Source: Vulcanimicrobium sp035943995 (GTDB taxonomy: Bacteria > Vulcanimicrobiota > Vulcanimicrobiia > Vulcanimicrobiales > Vulcanimicrobiaceae). From it: a stretch of DNA of 64,000 bases. Below, piece after piece: positions 1-8,629 of the stretch. Both the position numbers and the translations under genes were made by a program. The stretch's first letter is position 1, and each line of letters opens with the position of its first letter. The stretch is from the NCBI GenBank assembly GCA_035943995.1, contig DASZBS010000104.1, positions 1 through 64,000 on the forward strand. Direction: 5' to 3'. Under the pieces are notes generated by a model, which searched no databases, was not told the DNA's origin, and saw nothing but the letters and a program-made list of their open reading frames with translations.

Positions 1-1034
1 GTGGTCGACATCGGCGTCTGATCCGAGAACACGCTGAACGATTGTCCGAAGTAACCCCAGCCGATCGCTACACCGCCGGCGCTCGGCGTGGTACCGGTAT
101 AATGATACGGCGCGAATTGCGAATCGAGGGTTCCGTGACCCGGACCTGTCAGCGCGACTTGCGCGGTCCACGTATGGCTGCCGGTGGTGACGGTGATCGC
201 GCCGCCGGCGCTCACGTCGATGCGGCAATGGTCGCCGACCGCGACGCCGCTCACGAGACCGCCCTGCAGCCGGTTGATTCGTGTTTCCGCGGTGTTCCAG
301 GTTCCGGCCATGCTCGGCACTTGGAGAGCACCGGCGGATGCCATCGTGTAGGTCCCGACGACACCGGCGATGACGCTGTCCGTGAGGAGCTGGAGAAATG
401 CCGCCGTCTCCGCGGCGAGCGCGACGAGCAAGGCGTCATACGCGTCGCCCGCTACCGGCGTGAAGGCGCCGGTGACGAAGTCGGTCGACGGTACGGTCAG
501 CGCCAGCGCTTGCAGGTTGGCGATCAGGACCGCCTCCGCCGATTGCAGGGCTTGCGCGGTCAGCCGGGCCCAGGCCGCGGCATCGAACGAGCCGGCGAAG
601 TACGCGGAAGCCGAGGTTCTCGCGAACGCTGCGACCACGAAATCCGTGAGCGGCGTGATGTTCACGACGCCGGCTGCGAGCGCGATCGAGTGTAGCTTCA
701 CGTTGAACGGTACACCGCCGGCGGTGCCGCCGCTGCTCTCGAAGACGCACGGCAGAGCGCCTGCATCGACGGCGACGCTGTACGCGCCACCGGCATCACT
801 GGTCGCGGTATACGTTTTCCCGTTCGAGCATTTGACGGTGATCGCGGCGCCCGCCACCGGGCGGCCGACGGCCACGAATCCGTGTAGGGCCGGGCCCGGG
901 GAAGCGGGCGTGACCGGAACGGCGGTGAACGCCGGCGTGCCGGAGCAGCCGCTCAGCGCGATGGTGGCGATGCTCAGCAGCGAAGCGCCGACCGCGCGCC
1001 CCCGGCTGAAAAAGGCGAGGCGAAGACGAGGCAT
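1..1034 (-). CDS. Partial secreted lipoprotein with Ig-like/regulatory domain
   Basis: The gene enters from the left edge, so about 344 N-terminal residues are visible and the C-terminus is missing. The product starts with basic residues, a hydrophobic stretch and a lipobox ending L-S-G-C (Cys30), which marks it for lipid attachment and export. Residues of about 50-110 read like a small carboxypeptidase-regulatory or Ig-like beta sandwich (a V-G-R-P-V-A-G-A pattern followed by alternating Thr/Val strands). The rest is Ala/Thr-rich and unrecognised. The ATG is followed at once by the signal peptide, which fixes the start. Function unknown. Confidence 0.75.
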   Translation of the reverse strand, partial: MPRLRLAFFSRGRAVGASLLSIATIALSGCSGTPAFTAVPVTPASPGPALHGFVAVGRPVAGAAITVKCSNGKTYTATSDAGGAYSVAVDAGALPCVFESSGGTAGGVPFNVKLHSIALAAGVVNITPLTDFVVAAFARTSASAYFAGSFDAAAWARLTAQALQSAEAVLIANLQALALTVPSTDFVTGAFTPVAGDAYDALLVALAAETAAFLQLLTDSVIAGVVGTYTMASAGALQVPSMAGTWNTAETRINRLQGGLVSGVAVGDHCRIDVSAGGAITVTTGSHTWTAQVALTGPGHGTLDSQFAPYHYTGTTPSAGGVAIGWGYFGQSFSVFSDQTPMST

Positions 1035-1210
1035 GGGTTCTCCTGAACGGCGACGGCGTGTGTTGCATACACGCTAGCCGCGCGGAGGTGAGCCCGCCAT
1101 GGGGGAAAACCCTAGAGATCGCGGACCGGTCGGAACGTGGCGGGGCGTCCCGCCGTCAAATGGGGAAATCCCTCATGGTCACCGCGCGATGACCGCGGTA
1201 CGATCCACGG

Positions 1211-1501
1211 ATGGAGGAAGATAGTGTTCTCGCCCGGCTCTCCGCGGACATCGTCGCATTGCAGCACGGTGGGCTTCAAGACGTGGGCGCGGCCGCCGTC
1301 TACCGGGATCTGCTCTGCCTCGGCGTAACCGACGAATCGGCTCGACGAAGTCTCGTCGATCACGCGATCAGGTCGGCCGATGCGAGCGGCGCTCGCCATT
1401 TGCGGGTGCTTGCGCGCTTGATCGCGCTCGCGTACGTCCCCGAAGCGCAGCGTGCGCTCGCGCGCGAGCTCACGGAGCTCATGGCGGCCGTACCGGCGTG
1501 A
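1211..1501 (+). CDS. Small hypothetical protein before LuxR regulator
   Basis: A 96-residue, mostly helical, Ala/Leu/Arg-rich product with no signal peptide or membrane segment. The frame keeps strong G/C bias at third positions. It ends 28 bases before the ATG of the large ATPase-LuxR gene, so the two are probably co-transcribed. I do not recognise a family. It may be a small partner of the downstream regulator, which is inference from position only. Confidence 0.5.
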   Translation: MEEDSVLARLSADIVALQHGGLQDVGAAAVYRDLLCLGVTDESARRSLVDHAIRSADASGARHLRVLARLIALAYVPEAQRALARELTELMAAVPA

Positions 1502-1529
1502 GACACGGCCGCATCCCGCGGCGGTGCCG

Positions 1530-4064
1530 ATGAGCGAAACCGACATCGCCGAGGTCGCGCGCGCGTTCGAAGAAACCCCGCACGACGTGTCCGCCGCGAC
1601 CGCGTTCATCCGCACGCTCGTCGCGACCGGCGCGCGCGAAGCGGCGATCGGCGTCTATCATCGCGCCGAACGCGCGCTGCGCGAAGGCGGCTCCGAACCG
1701 CCGGACGAGCTCGTGGCCGCGTTCCATGACGCGGTATGGGCCGTACAACGTGATGCGCAGGCCGTGACGCCGTTCGGCCTTCCGCGTCCGGCGAGCCGGT
1801 TCATGGGACGAGAGCGCGACGTGCAGCGCATGCGCGAGGCGATCGCGCCGGGCGTCGTCGTGACGGTGACCGGCGCCGCCGGGGTCGGGAAGACGCGCCT
1901 GGCGATCCGGGTCGCGGAGCTCGTTGCGCCACGCTTCGCACTCGGCGTACGCTACGTCGAAGCCGCCGTCCACGATGCGGCGTCCCTCCGTGCCGCGGTA
2001 GACACGACGGTAGGCGACATACCCGAGCGCGGCGCCGCACTCGTCGTCATCGACAACGTCGAACACGTCGTGCGCGCCGCGGAGGAGCTCGTCGCCGCAC
2101 TGCTCGACGTGAACCCGCAGCTCGCCTTCGTCCTGACGAGCCGTGCGGCGCTCGAGCTCGAGGGACCCGTGGTCACGCTCGCGCCGCTCGATCTGCCGCT
2201 GGAGATCGACGCGCCGGCGCTCTTCGTGCGCGCACCGGCCGTGGAGTTTTTCGTCGAGCGGGCGGTGAGCGCGCGTCCGGGATTCGTCCTCGACGAGCAC
2301 ACCCTCCCCGAGATCGCCGATGTTTGCCGCCTGCTCGACGGTGTTCCGCTCGCGCTCGAGCTCGCCGCCGCGCAACTGCGGTACCTCGTCCCGGCGGAGC
2401 TCGTCCGACGCCTGCGTTCGAACCCGCGCGAGCACGGCGACGCGCTGCTCCGCGATCAGCTCGCCCAAAGTTTCGCGCTGCTGCAGGACGACGATCGCGC
2501 GTTCGCGCGGCGGCTGTCGGTGTACGACCGGCGGTGGACGCTCGACGAAGCGGACGCGCTCGCGGACGGCGCCGCGTTCGAGGCGATCGTGCGGCTCGCG
2601 AACCTCTCCCTGGTCCAAGTCGACGAGATCGCCGGCGAGACCGTGTACCGCTACCTCGAGACGACCTACGCGTACGCGCGCGCTGCATTCGAACGCGATG
2701 ACGACGTCGCCGCGCTCGAGCTCCGCGCGCTGCGCGCGACGCGCGACGGTGCGGTCGCGATGATGGGGCCGGAGCGAACGGCCCCGGACGCGGCGGGGAT
2801 GGCCTACTTGCGCCTGCGGCTGCCGACGCTGCGCCGCGCGCTCGATACGTGGGCAGGGCACGATCCGGACGCAGCGTTGGAGATCGCCCTCGCGACGCGG
2901 ATGTTTTGGATCAACGAAGGTTTGCACCGCGAGGCAACGGCGAGTCTCGAACGGCTGGCGGTCGTGAATCCCGCGCTGACGCCCGAGAAGAGGTACGCCG
3001 TGAAGCGGGCGATCGGCGCGCATCTCGTGCAGATGCACGAACTCGATGCCGCGCGGACCGAGCTCCGCGAAGCGCTTGCGATCGTCGAGCTCGCGGGGGA
3101 CGCCGGCGCAGTGCGTGATTGCTCGCTGGACCTTGCCGTCGCCGCGTACGAAGGCGCCGACTACGACGAAGCGCGGACGCTGCTGCTGCGCGTCGCCGCG
3201 AGCGCCGTGCCCGGTTCGGACCAGTGGGCGTTTGCGAACGCATTCCTCGGCAACGTCGCGACGGCGACCGGCGATTTCGACGAAGCGGATGCGCGCTACG
3301 ACCTGGTCGCCGACGTCGTGCGCCAGCCCTCCAGCCAGGCGACGTACTTGCGCAATCGCGCGTTCATGGCGGCGCTCGCGGGCGACGCGAAACGTGCCGC
3401 GGAATACGCACGCGGTGCGCTGGCGGCCGCCGAACATCCCGCAGTCGGCGTGCAGCATCGCGCGAGCGTGTACGCCGCCGCCGGGTTCGTGCATACGCGC
3501 CGCGGCGACGCCGCCGGCGCAATGCCCTGGTTCGTGCGCAGCGTGATCGAGCTGGCCGGGACGAGCAGCCTGCTCCACGTCGTGTACGTTCTCGAAGATG
3601 CAGCGTGCGCGCTCGGGGCGCTCGGCCGCCATGCGGAAGCTGTCACGCTTCTCGCCGCCGTGTCGCGCGCGCGCGAGCGTTCCGCGACCCCCGCCGACCC
3701 CTCTGCGATGCCGATCCTCGCGGAAACGCGGTCGCAAGCGCGAACGGCGCTCGGCGAACGTGCCTTCGACGACGCCGCAGCGCGCGGTTCGGTACTCACC
3801 GTTCGCGACGCCACGGATGTGATGCTCAAGGTTGCCGCCGACACGTCGCAGCTGCGCAACCTGCTGCCGGAGCTTTCCACGCGCGAGAGCGCGATCGCGC
3901 GAATGATCGGCGAGGGCGCGACGAACCGCGAGATCGCCGGCCGTCTCTACTTGAGCGTGAAAACGGTCGAGAACCACATCGCATCGATCTTTCGCAAGCT
4001 GGAGGTGACGCGGCGCTCGCAGGTCGCCGCGCTCATCGCGCGCGCCGGGTCCCGATCAAGCTAG
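1530..4064 (+). CDS. LuxR-family ATPase transcriptional regulator
   Basis: This 844-residue protein has the layout of large STAND/MalT-like regulators. A P-loop (G-A-A-G-V-G-K-T, residues about 115-122) is followed by an NB-ARC-like ATPase region with a V-V-I-D-N-V-E-H Walker B-like motif. A long helical, TPR-like middle follows (about 430-750). A C-terminal LuxR helix-turn-helix (about 780-840) carries the typical L-S-x-R-E-x-x-I...N-R-E-I-A...S-x-K-T-V-E-N-H pattern. It should bind ATP and an unknown signal and then activate transcription. I chose the ATG at 1530 because the conserved-looking sequence begins there. It lies 52 bases upstream of the importer genes on the same strand and may control them. 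Confidence 0.85.
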   Translation: MSETDIAEVARAFEETPHDVSAATAFIRTLVATGAREAAIGVYHRAERALREGGSEPPDELVAAFHDAVWAVQRDAQAVTPFGLPRPASRFMGRERDVQRMREAIAPGVVVTVTGAAGVGKTRLAIRVAELVAPRFALGVRYVEAAVHDAASLRAAVDTTVGDIPERGAALVVIDNVEHVVRAAEELVAALLDVNPQLAFVLTSRAALELEGPVVTLAPLDLPLEIDAPALFVRAPAVEFFVERAVSARPGFVLDEHTLPEIADVCRLLDGVPLALELAAAQLRYLVPAELVRRLRSNPREHGDALLRDQLAQSFALLQDDDRAFARRLSVYDRRWTLDEADALADGAAFEAIVRLANLSLVQVDEIAGETVYRYLETTYAYARAAFERDDDVAALELRALRATRDGAVAMMGPERTAPDAAGMAYLRLRLPTLRRALDTWAGHDPDAALEIALATRMFWINEGLHREATASLERLAVVNPALTPEKRYAVKRAIGAHLVQMHELDAARTELREALAIVELAGDAGAVRDCSLDLAVAAYEGADYDEARTLLLRVAASAVPGSDQWAFANAFLGNVATATGDFDEADARYDLVADVVRQPSSQATYLRNRAFMAALAGDAKRAAEYARGALAAAEHPAVGVQHRASVYAAAGFVHTRRGDAAGAMPWFVRSVIELAGTSSLLHVVYVLEDAACALGALGRHAEAVTLLAAVSRARERSATPADPSAMPILAETRSQARTALGERAFDDAAARGSVLTVRDATDVMLKVAADTSQLRNLLPELSTRESAIARMIGEGATNREIAGRLYLSVKTVENHIASIFRKLEVTRRSQVAALIARAGSRSS

Positions 4065-4116
4065 CGACGTTAATTCCGGCAAGGTATTGGCGAAGGGTCG
4101 GCGGGAAAAGGGCGCG

Positions 4117-4968
4117 ATGCTCACCAGACGTTCCCTGCTCGCATCGGCGGCCGCGCTCGCCGCGCTGACCACGCTGCCCCGTGTGGCCCGCGCCGCCACG
4201 GCCGTCCGGGTCGGGATGATCCCCGACGCCGGCGCGACCCAGCTCTCCATCGACCAGAAGAAGCCGCTGCGCGACTACCTCGCCGCGAAGCTCGGGCGCG
4301 ACGTCGACCTCGTCATCCCCACCAACTACAACGCGACGGTCGAAGCGCTCGGGAACGGTTCGCTCGACTTCGCGTACTTGGGCGGGCTGACGTACGTCAA
4401 GGCGCACGGGTTGTACGGCGTCGTGCCGCTGATACAGCGCTCGAGCGATCGCCAGTTCCACTCGCTGTTCATCACGCAGACCGGGAGCCCGATCAACGCG
4501 CTCAAGGACCTGCGCGGCAAGAAGTTCGCGTTCGGGGACATCAACTCGACCAGCGGCCACCTGATGCCGTTCTACGCGATGTCGCAAGCAGGCCTCGACC
4601 CCGACAAGGATCTCAGCGCGCGCTACACCGGCAACCACCCGGCGACCGCGAAAGCCGTCGAGGCGGGCGTCGTCGACGCCGGCGCGATGGACGAGAGCGT
4701 GTACCACGCGATGGTCGACGGCAACCAGCTCGACAAGAGCAAGGTCCGCGTCTTCTTCACCACGCCGCCGTTTCTGGACTACGTCTGGGTCGCGCGCAAG
4801 GACGCGACGGCTGCCGACCGCGCGGCGTTCTCCAACGCGTTCCTGTCGCTGCGCGCGCCCGGCGACGCCGCCGTCCTCGACATCCTGCGCGGGACGTCGT
4901 TCGTGCGCGCGAACGATGCCGAATACGACCTGCTGCGGACGATTGCGACGAAACTGAAGCTGCTCTGA
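4117..4968 (+). CDS. phnD: PhnD-like phosphonate/phosphite ABC substrate-binding protein
   Basis: A 283-residue extracytoplasmic solute-binding protein of the PhnD/PtxB family. The N-terminus has a twin-arginine-like signal (M-L-T-R-R-S-L-L followed by an Ala-rich stretch ending A-R-A near residue 26). The mature part shows the family signatures: G-M-I-P-D near the start, N-Y-N-A-T-V-E-A-L, and D-F-A-Y-L-G-G. The ATG at 4117 is preferred over an upstream TTG because it places the signal at the N-terminus. It is the first gene of a D-C-E importer set. Actual substrate (phosphonate, phosphite or another phosphorus compound) cannot be told from sequence. Confidence 0.88.
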   Translation: MLTRRSLLASAAALAALTTLPRVARAATAVRVGMIPDAGATQLSIDQKKPLRDYLAAKLGRDVDLVIPTNYNATVEALGNGSLDFAYLGGLTYVKAHGLYGVVPLIQRSSDRQFHSLFITQTGSPINALKDLRGKKFAFGDINSTSGHLMPFYAMSQAGLDPDKDLSARYTGNHPATAKAVEAGVVDAGAMDESVYHAMVDGNQLDKSKVRVFFTTPPFLDYVWVARKDATAADRAAFSNAFLSLRAPGDAAVLDILRGTSFVRANDAEYDLLRTIATKLKLL

Positions 4969-4973
4969 TCCCC

Positions 4974-5660
4974 ATGCTCGAGATCCGCGGCGTGCGCGTC
5001 GTCTACGGACGCGGCGCGCCGCCCGCGCTCGACGGCGTGACGCTCGACGTCGCAGCCGGCGAGTGCGTCGCGCTCGTCGGGCCCAGCGGCAGCGGCAAGA
5101 CGTCGCTCCTGCGCTCGCTCAACGGCACCGTGCCGATCGCGGCCGGCCGCATCCGCGTCGAAGGCGTCGACGTCGCGGCGGTGCGCGGCTGGGACTTGCG
5201 CCGGTTGCGTACGCGGCTGGCGTTCATCGCGCAGCAGCACGACCTCGTCGACCGCCTCACCGTGGCGCAGAACGTCATGGCGGGCGCGCTCGGGCGGTGG
5301 AGCACGCTGCACGCGCTGCGCTTTTTGATCGTACCGGCGGCGGCGGAGTTTGCCGAAGCGCGCGCGGCGCTGGAGTCGGTGGGGATCGCCGAAAAGCTGC
5401 GCAGCCGCACGAGCGAGCTCTCGGGCGGCCAGCAGCAGCGCGTCGCGATCGCGCGCGCGCTCGTGCAGCATCCGGCGGCGATCTTGGCGGACGAGCCGAT
5501 CGCGTCGCTCGATCCGGAGCTGGGCGAGCAGATCGTGCGCCTGCTGTGCGACCTCGCACGCGAGCGCAACATCGCGCTGCTGTGCTCGCTCCACCAAACC
5601 GAGCTCGCGCGCCGCCATTTCGACCGCGTCGTCGAGCTCGTCGGCGGGCGCGTCCGGTGA
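4974..5660 (+). CDS. phnC: PhnC-like ABC transporter ATP-binding protein
   Basis: A 228-residue ABC ATPase. The Walker A motif G-P-S-G-S-G-K-T lies near residue 35, followed by the Q-loop (A-F-I-A-Q-Q-H-D-L), the signature L-S-G-G-Q-Q-Q-R, Walker B A-I-L-A-D-E-P and an H-loop S-L-H-Q-T. It energises uptake together with the neighbouring binding protein and permease. It starts 5 bases after phnD and its stop overlaps the next start (GTGA), so the three are translationally coupled. Length and motif order are normal for PhnC. Confidence 0.9.
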   Translation: MLEIRGVRVVYGRGAPPALDGVTLDVAAGECVALVGPSGSGKTSLLRSLNGTVPIAAGRIRVEGVDVAAVRGWDLRRLRTRLAFIAQQHDLVDRLTVAQNVMAGALGRWSTLHALRFLIVPAAAEFAEARAALESVGIAEKLRSRTSELSGGQQQRVAIARALVQHPAAILADEPIASLDPELGEQIVRLLCDLARERNIALLCSLHQTELARRHFDRVVELVGGRVR

Positions 5661-7057
5661 TCGACGCGGTCGGCAACGTGCTGCGGCTGATCGGCTCGTT
5701 CTTTCCGCCCGACCTCTCGCCGCATTATCTGAGCGCGCTGCTGCGACCGGTCGCGGAGACGATCGGGATGGCCGCGGCCGGGATGCTCGTCGCGTTCGCG
5801 CTCGGCGTTCCGCTGGCCGTCGCGATCGCGACGCGCGCGCCGGGGCGCCGCCTCATCGTCGCCGTGCTGTCGTCGCTGCGCGCCATCCCCGACCTGACGC
5901 TCGCGATCCTCGCGGTCGTCGTGCTGGGCCTCGGCCCCGCCGCGGGGATCGCCGCGCTGGCGGTGTTCTACACGGCGATGATCGGGCGCGTGTTCGGCGA
6001 CCTGTTCATCGCCGCGGACGCCGCGCCGCTCGAAGCGCTGCGCGCGACCGGCGCGTCGCGCATCGCGATCGCCGCGTTCGGGCTGATCCCGCTCACCGCG
6101 GCCGACCTGCTCACGTTCGGCACGTACGCGTTCGAGTGCGCGATGCGCGCGTCGATCATCGTCGGCGCGGTCGGCGGCGGCGGGATCGGCACGGAGCTGG
6201 TCGGCGCGCTCAGCACGCTGGACTTCCACCGCACGCTCACGATCGTCATCGTGCTCGTCGCGCTGGTGGCCGGCGTCGACAGCTTCGGCGTGCTCGCGCG
6301 CCGCGCGCCGCGCACCGTGCTCTTGCTGCTGCCCGTCGGGCTGATCGCGCTGTGGCTCAACCGGCCGCAGATCTTCGCGTTCGCCCACGCGCTGCACACG
6401 TTTGCCGGCATGTTTCCGCCGCAGCTGCGCGCCGAGCAGATCGCCTCGCTGCCGCTGCTAATTGCGCAGACGCTGGCGATCGCGCTCGGCGGCACGCTGA
6501 TCGGCGCATTGCTCGCGTTTCCGGTGTCGCTGCTCGCCGCGCGGCGCCTCGCGCCGTTCGCGCTCGTCGTCGCCGTTCGCCGCGTGCTCGACGTCGCGCG
6601 CGCGATCCCGGAATTGGTGTTCGGGTTGATCCTGGTCGTGAGCGTCGGGATCGGGCCGCTCGCCGGCGCGATCGCGCTCGGGCTGCACTCGGCGGGCGTA
6701 CTCGGCAAACTCTATGCAGAGAGCTTCGAGAACGTGCCGGTCGCGCCGATCGCATCGCTCGCGGCGACCGGTGCGCGCCCGCTGCCGATCGTCGCATTCG
6801 GCTTCCTCCCGCTCGCGCTGGGACCGCTCGTCGTGCACACGCTGTTCCGGCTGGAGTGGAACGTGCGCGCCGCAACCGTGGTCGGCTTGATCGGCGCCGG
6901 CGGCGTCGGCCAGGCGCTGTTCCAGGCGCAGCAGTTGTTCTTCTACCGGCAGATGTTCGCGTACGTGCTGGTGACGTGGGCGCTCGTCGCACTGTCCGAC
7001 TGGCTCGGCGAGCGCCTGCGCATCCGCCTGGGCTGGCATTTCGTCGCCGCCGGGTAG
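5657..7057 (+). CDS. phnE: PhnE-like permease, two permease domains fused
   Basis: A 466-residue membrane protein whose GTG start overlaps the phnC stop. It contains two copies of the PhnE/binding-protein-dependent permease module. The first copy (about 1-240) has the E-A-L-R-A-T-G-A-S-R loop that docks on the ATPase and then V-G-G-G-G-I-G. The second copy (about 245-460) has S-L-A-A-T-G-A-R-P and I-G-A-G-G-V-G. Ordinary PhnE is about 260-280 residues and works as a homodimer, so here both halves of the channel are one polypeptide. Tandem or fused PhnE genes are known in some bacteria. No phosphonate-degrading gene lies nearby. Confidence 0.87.
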   Translation: MIDAVGNVLRLIGSFFPPDLSPHYLSALLRPVAETIGMAAAGMLVAFALGVPLAVAIATRAPGRRLIVAVLSSLRAIPDLTLAILAVVVLGLGPAAGIAALAVFYTAMIGRVFGDLFIAADAAPLEALRATGASRIAIAAFGLIPLTAADLLTFGTYAFECAMRASIIVGAVGGGGIGTELVGALSTLDFHRTLTIVIVLVALVAGVDSFGVLARRAPRTVLLLLPVGLIALWLNRPQIFAFAHALHTFAGMFPPQLRAEQIASLPLLIAQTLAIALGGTLIGALLAFPVSLLAARRLAPFALVVAVRRVLDVARAIPELVFGLILVVSVGIGPLAGAIALGLHSAGVLGKLYAESFENVPVAPIASLAATGARPLPIVAFGFLPLALGPLVVHTLFRLEWNVRAATVVGLIGAGGVGQALFQAQQLFFYRQMFAYVLVTWALVALSDWLGERLRIRLGWHFVAAG

Positions 7058-7077
7058 AACTCGGGCGACGGAGGCGT

Positions 7078-7686
7078 TCAGCGCGGCGCGCCTTGCAGCA
7101 GTGCGATGATGCGCTGCGGCTCCATCATCCCGCTGACGGCGGGCGATCCCGGCCACCCGAACGCCGGTACGCCGGTCACGCCCGCAGCGCTCGCAGCGCG
7201 CATCGAGGCGTCGATCGCAGCGGCAAACTCATGCGACGTCCACGCCGCGCGAACCTCGCCTTCGCTTATGCCGAAAGGCGTAGCATGGTTCGCGATGACC
7301 TGAAGATCGGCGATGTCGGCGCCGTCGACGAAGAACGCGCGCGAGACAGCGTGGTGGAACGCGGCGGAGGACTCGTCGCCGGCGCGAGCGCGCACGAGCT
7401 CGCCGGCCTCGAGCGCGAGACGGGAGTTGGCGTTGCGGCGCGGCGGCTCGATCGGAACACCGACCTGCCGCGCGAGCGTGCGCAGACGCCGCTCGATCGC
7501 AGGCCATTGCTCATCGCTGAAGGGCTTGGGCGCGCCCTCGGACGGTGTATCGGGATGTAACTCGAACGGCAGCCAGCGCGTCGGCACGCCGAGTTGCTGC
7601 GCTGCTTGCTCGACCCAGACCGAGCCGAGATAGCAGAACGGTCAAATGACGTCGGACCAGACGAGAAGAGGACGCGAATCGCTCAT
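7078..7686 (-). CDS. FrnE/DsbA-like oxidoreductase, probable selenoprotein (U15-P-F-C18)
   Basis: This 202-residue thioredoxin-fold protein is readable only if the in-frame TGA at 7642-7644 is decoded. From the ATG at 7686 the frame reads about S-D-V-I, then TGA, then P-F-C-Y-L-G. FrnE/DsbA-family proteins have S-D-V-x-C-P-x-C-Y at this place, so the TGA replaces the first catalytic Cys and would give U-P-F-C. Downstream the frame is intact, including the cis-proline motif G-V-T-G-V-P-A-F and a normal C-terminus. A SECIS-like hairpin begins five bases after the TGA. It is the last gene of the sigma/anti-sigma/Spy-like run, 18 bases after its neighbour. A nonsense mutation of TGC to TGA is the alternative. 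An annotation pipeline would call only the fragment from a GTG at 7587. Confidence 0.8.
7602..7636 (-). promoter_or_regulatory. Bacterial SECIS-like element
   Basis: Counting from the base after the UGA, positions 13-20 (CUCGGCUC) pair with 26-33 (GGGUCGAG), eight pairs including two G-U, and enclose the loop GGUCU at 21-25. Below a 2x2 internal loop, CUGCU (6-10) pairs with AGCAG (36-40). The GGUCU loop and its distance from the UGA match the SelB-binding hairpin of E. coli fdhF (loop G's at 19-20 there, 21-22 here). The element lies inside the coding sequence, as bacterial SECIS elements do. Confidence 0.75.
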
Positions 7687-7704
7687 GGCGTGTCTTTCCC
7701 CTCG

Positions 7705-8136
7705 TCACTTCGCTCCGCCCGCTGCGAACCGGCGGGCCATCCCCTGCTGTTCGGTAGTCAATTCGTTCTTGACCTGGATCATCAGCGTGATCTGCGTATG
7801 CTTGACCTCACGCTCGAGGTCGAGCACCGCATCGAACGCCGCCAGCGCCTTCGGCTGATCGACGTGATTCTGCTTGAGCAATCCGATGAGTTTCTCGCTG
7901 GCTGCGGCTAACTTCCATTGTAACTGCATGAAACGTTGCTGCGCGCCTTGCGCATACGTCTGGATGGCAGTCCGCTGCGCGTCGCTCAGGCCCAGGGCTT
8001 GCTGATGCGCCATCACGACATCGGGAGGCACCAGCGCCTCGGCCACGGGATCTCGGGCCTGCGCCGACTGCGCGTGCGCAGTGCCCGCAACGCAAAACCA
8101 CAGTGCGAGAACGGTAACGACGATCTTTGGTATCAT
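7705..8136 (-). CDS. Spy/CpxP/CnrX-like periplasmic protein
   Basis: A 143-residue exported protein. The ATG at 8136 follows a GGAG Shine-Dalgarno and starts a clear signal peptide cut after A-H-A. The mature part is helical with the two family marks L-G-L-S-D-A-Q and N-E-L-T-T-E-Q-Q (LTxxQ-type), as in Spy/CpxP chaperones and the metal-sensing CnrX/ZraP group. It sits between an ECF anti-sigma gene and the selenoprotein candidate. By analogy with CnrYXH it could be the periplasmic sensor of that sigma switch, though a chaperone role is equally possible. Confidence 0.7.
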   Translation of the reverse strand: MIPKIVVTVLALWFCVAGTAHAQSAQARDPVAEALVPPDVVMAHQQALGLSDAQRTAIQTYAQGAQQRFMQLQWKLAAASEKLIGLLKQNHVDQPKALAAFDAVLDLEREVKHTQITLMIQVKNELTTEQQGMARRFAAGGAK

Positions 8137-8155
8137 GCTTTTCTCCAAGGTACGG

Positions 8156-8629
8156 TCATGTGCGAGAAGATCTCGGCTTGACGGCGAACGTGACACGATC
8201 GAGCGGTACGTCGAGCACGCTGCCGCGCCGTTGTAGCAACATGCGGGTCGGCGAGCGCCATGCGGTCAGCGCGGCGACGTCCGCGCCGCGCGCCACCGGC
8301 GGTTGAAGCCCGCGAAGACCGAACATCAGGCCGATGACGCCCGCTACGAGCACGGCGCCCAGGGCCACGCGCTGCCATGGCCCGATCCACTGCTGCCGCC
8401 GACGCGTGCTTCGCGCGCGCAAATTGATGCTTTCGAGTAACCGCGACGGCGGCTCCGCGCGCACGAGCACGTTGACGGCGGCGTCCATGCGCCGTGCGAG
8501 CGCGCGCCGGCGCTCGAGCTCCGCCGTGCACGCCGGGCACTCCCTCAAATGGGTGTCGAACTCTTTGCTTGCCGCATTCCCGAGCGCGACCTCCGCAAGC
8601 TCGGCGTTCATCGCTCCGCAATCGTTCAT
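8156..8629 (-). CDS. Zinc-finger transmembrane anti-sigma factor
   Basis: A 157-residue protein whose start overlaps the sigma-factor stop (ATGA), a typical sigma/anti-sigma coupling. The N-terminal domain carries the ZAS-type motif H-L-R-E-C-P-A-C (H-x3-C-x2-C) near residue 27. A single hydrophobic segment follows (V-A-L-G-A-V-L-V-A-G-V-I-G-L, about residues 88-105), and then a C-terminal periplasmic part of about 50 residues. It should hold the ECF factor inactive at the membrane until an envelope signal arrives. Confidence 0.82.
   Translation of the reverse strand: MNDCGAMNAELAEVALGNAASKEFDTHLRECPACTAELERRRALARRMDAAVNVLVRAEPPSRLLESINLRARSTRRRQQWIGPWQRVALGAVLVAGVIGLMFGLRGLQPPVARGADVAALTAWRSPTRMLLQRRGSVLDVPLDRVTFAVKPRSSRT

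Noticed and set aside
1479..3977. An 832-codon minus-strand frame opposite the ATPase-LuxR gene
   Set aside because: It is Arg/His-rich without domain character, and the plus strand encodes a clear P-loop/LuxR protein. It is a shadow frame caused by high GC.
5003..6397. A long minus-strand frame opposite phnC/phnE
   Set aside because: Its product is Arg/Gln/Asp-rich low-complexity sequence, while the plus strand has all ABC motifs.
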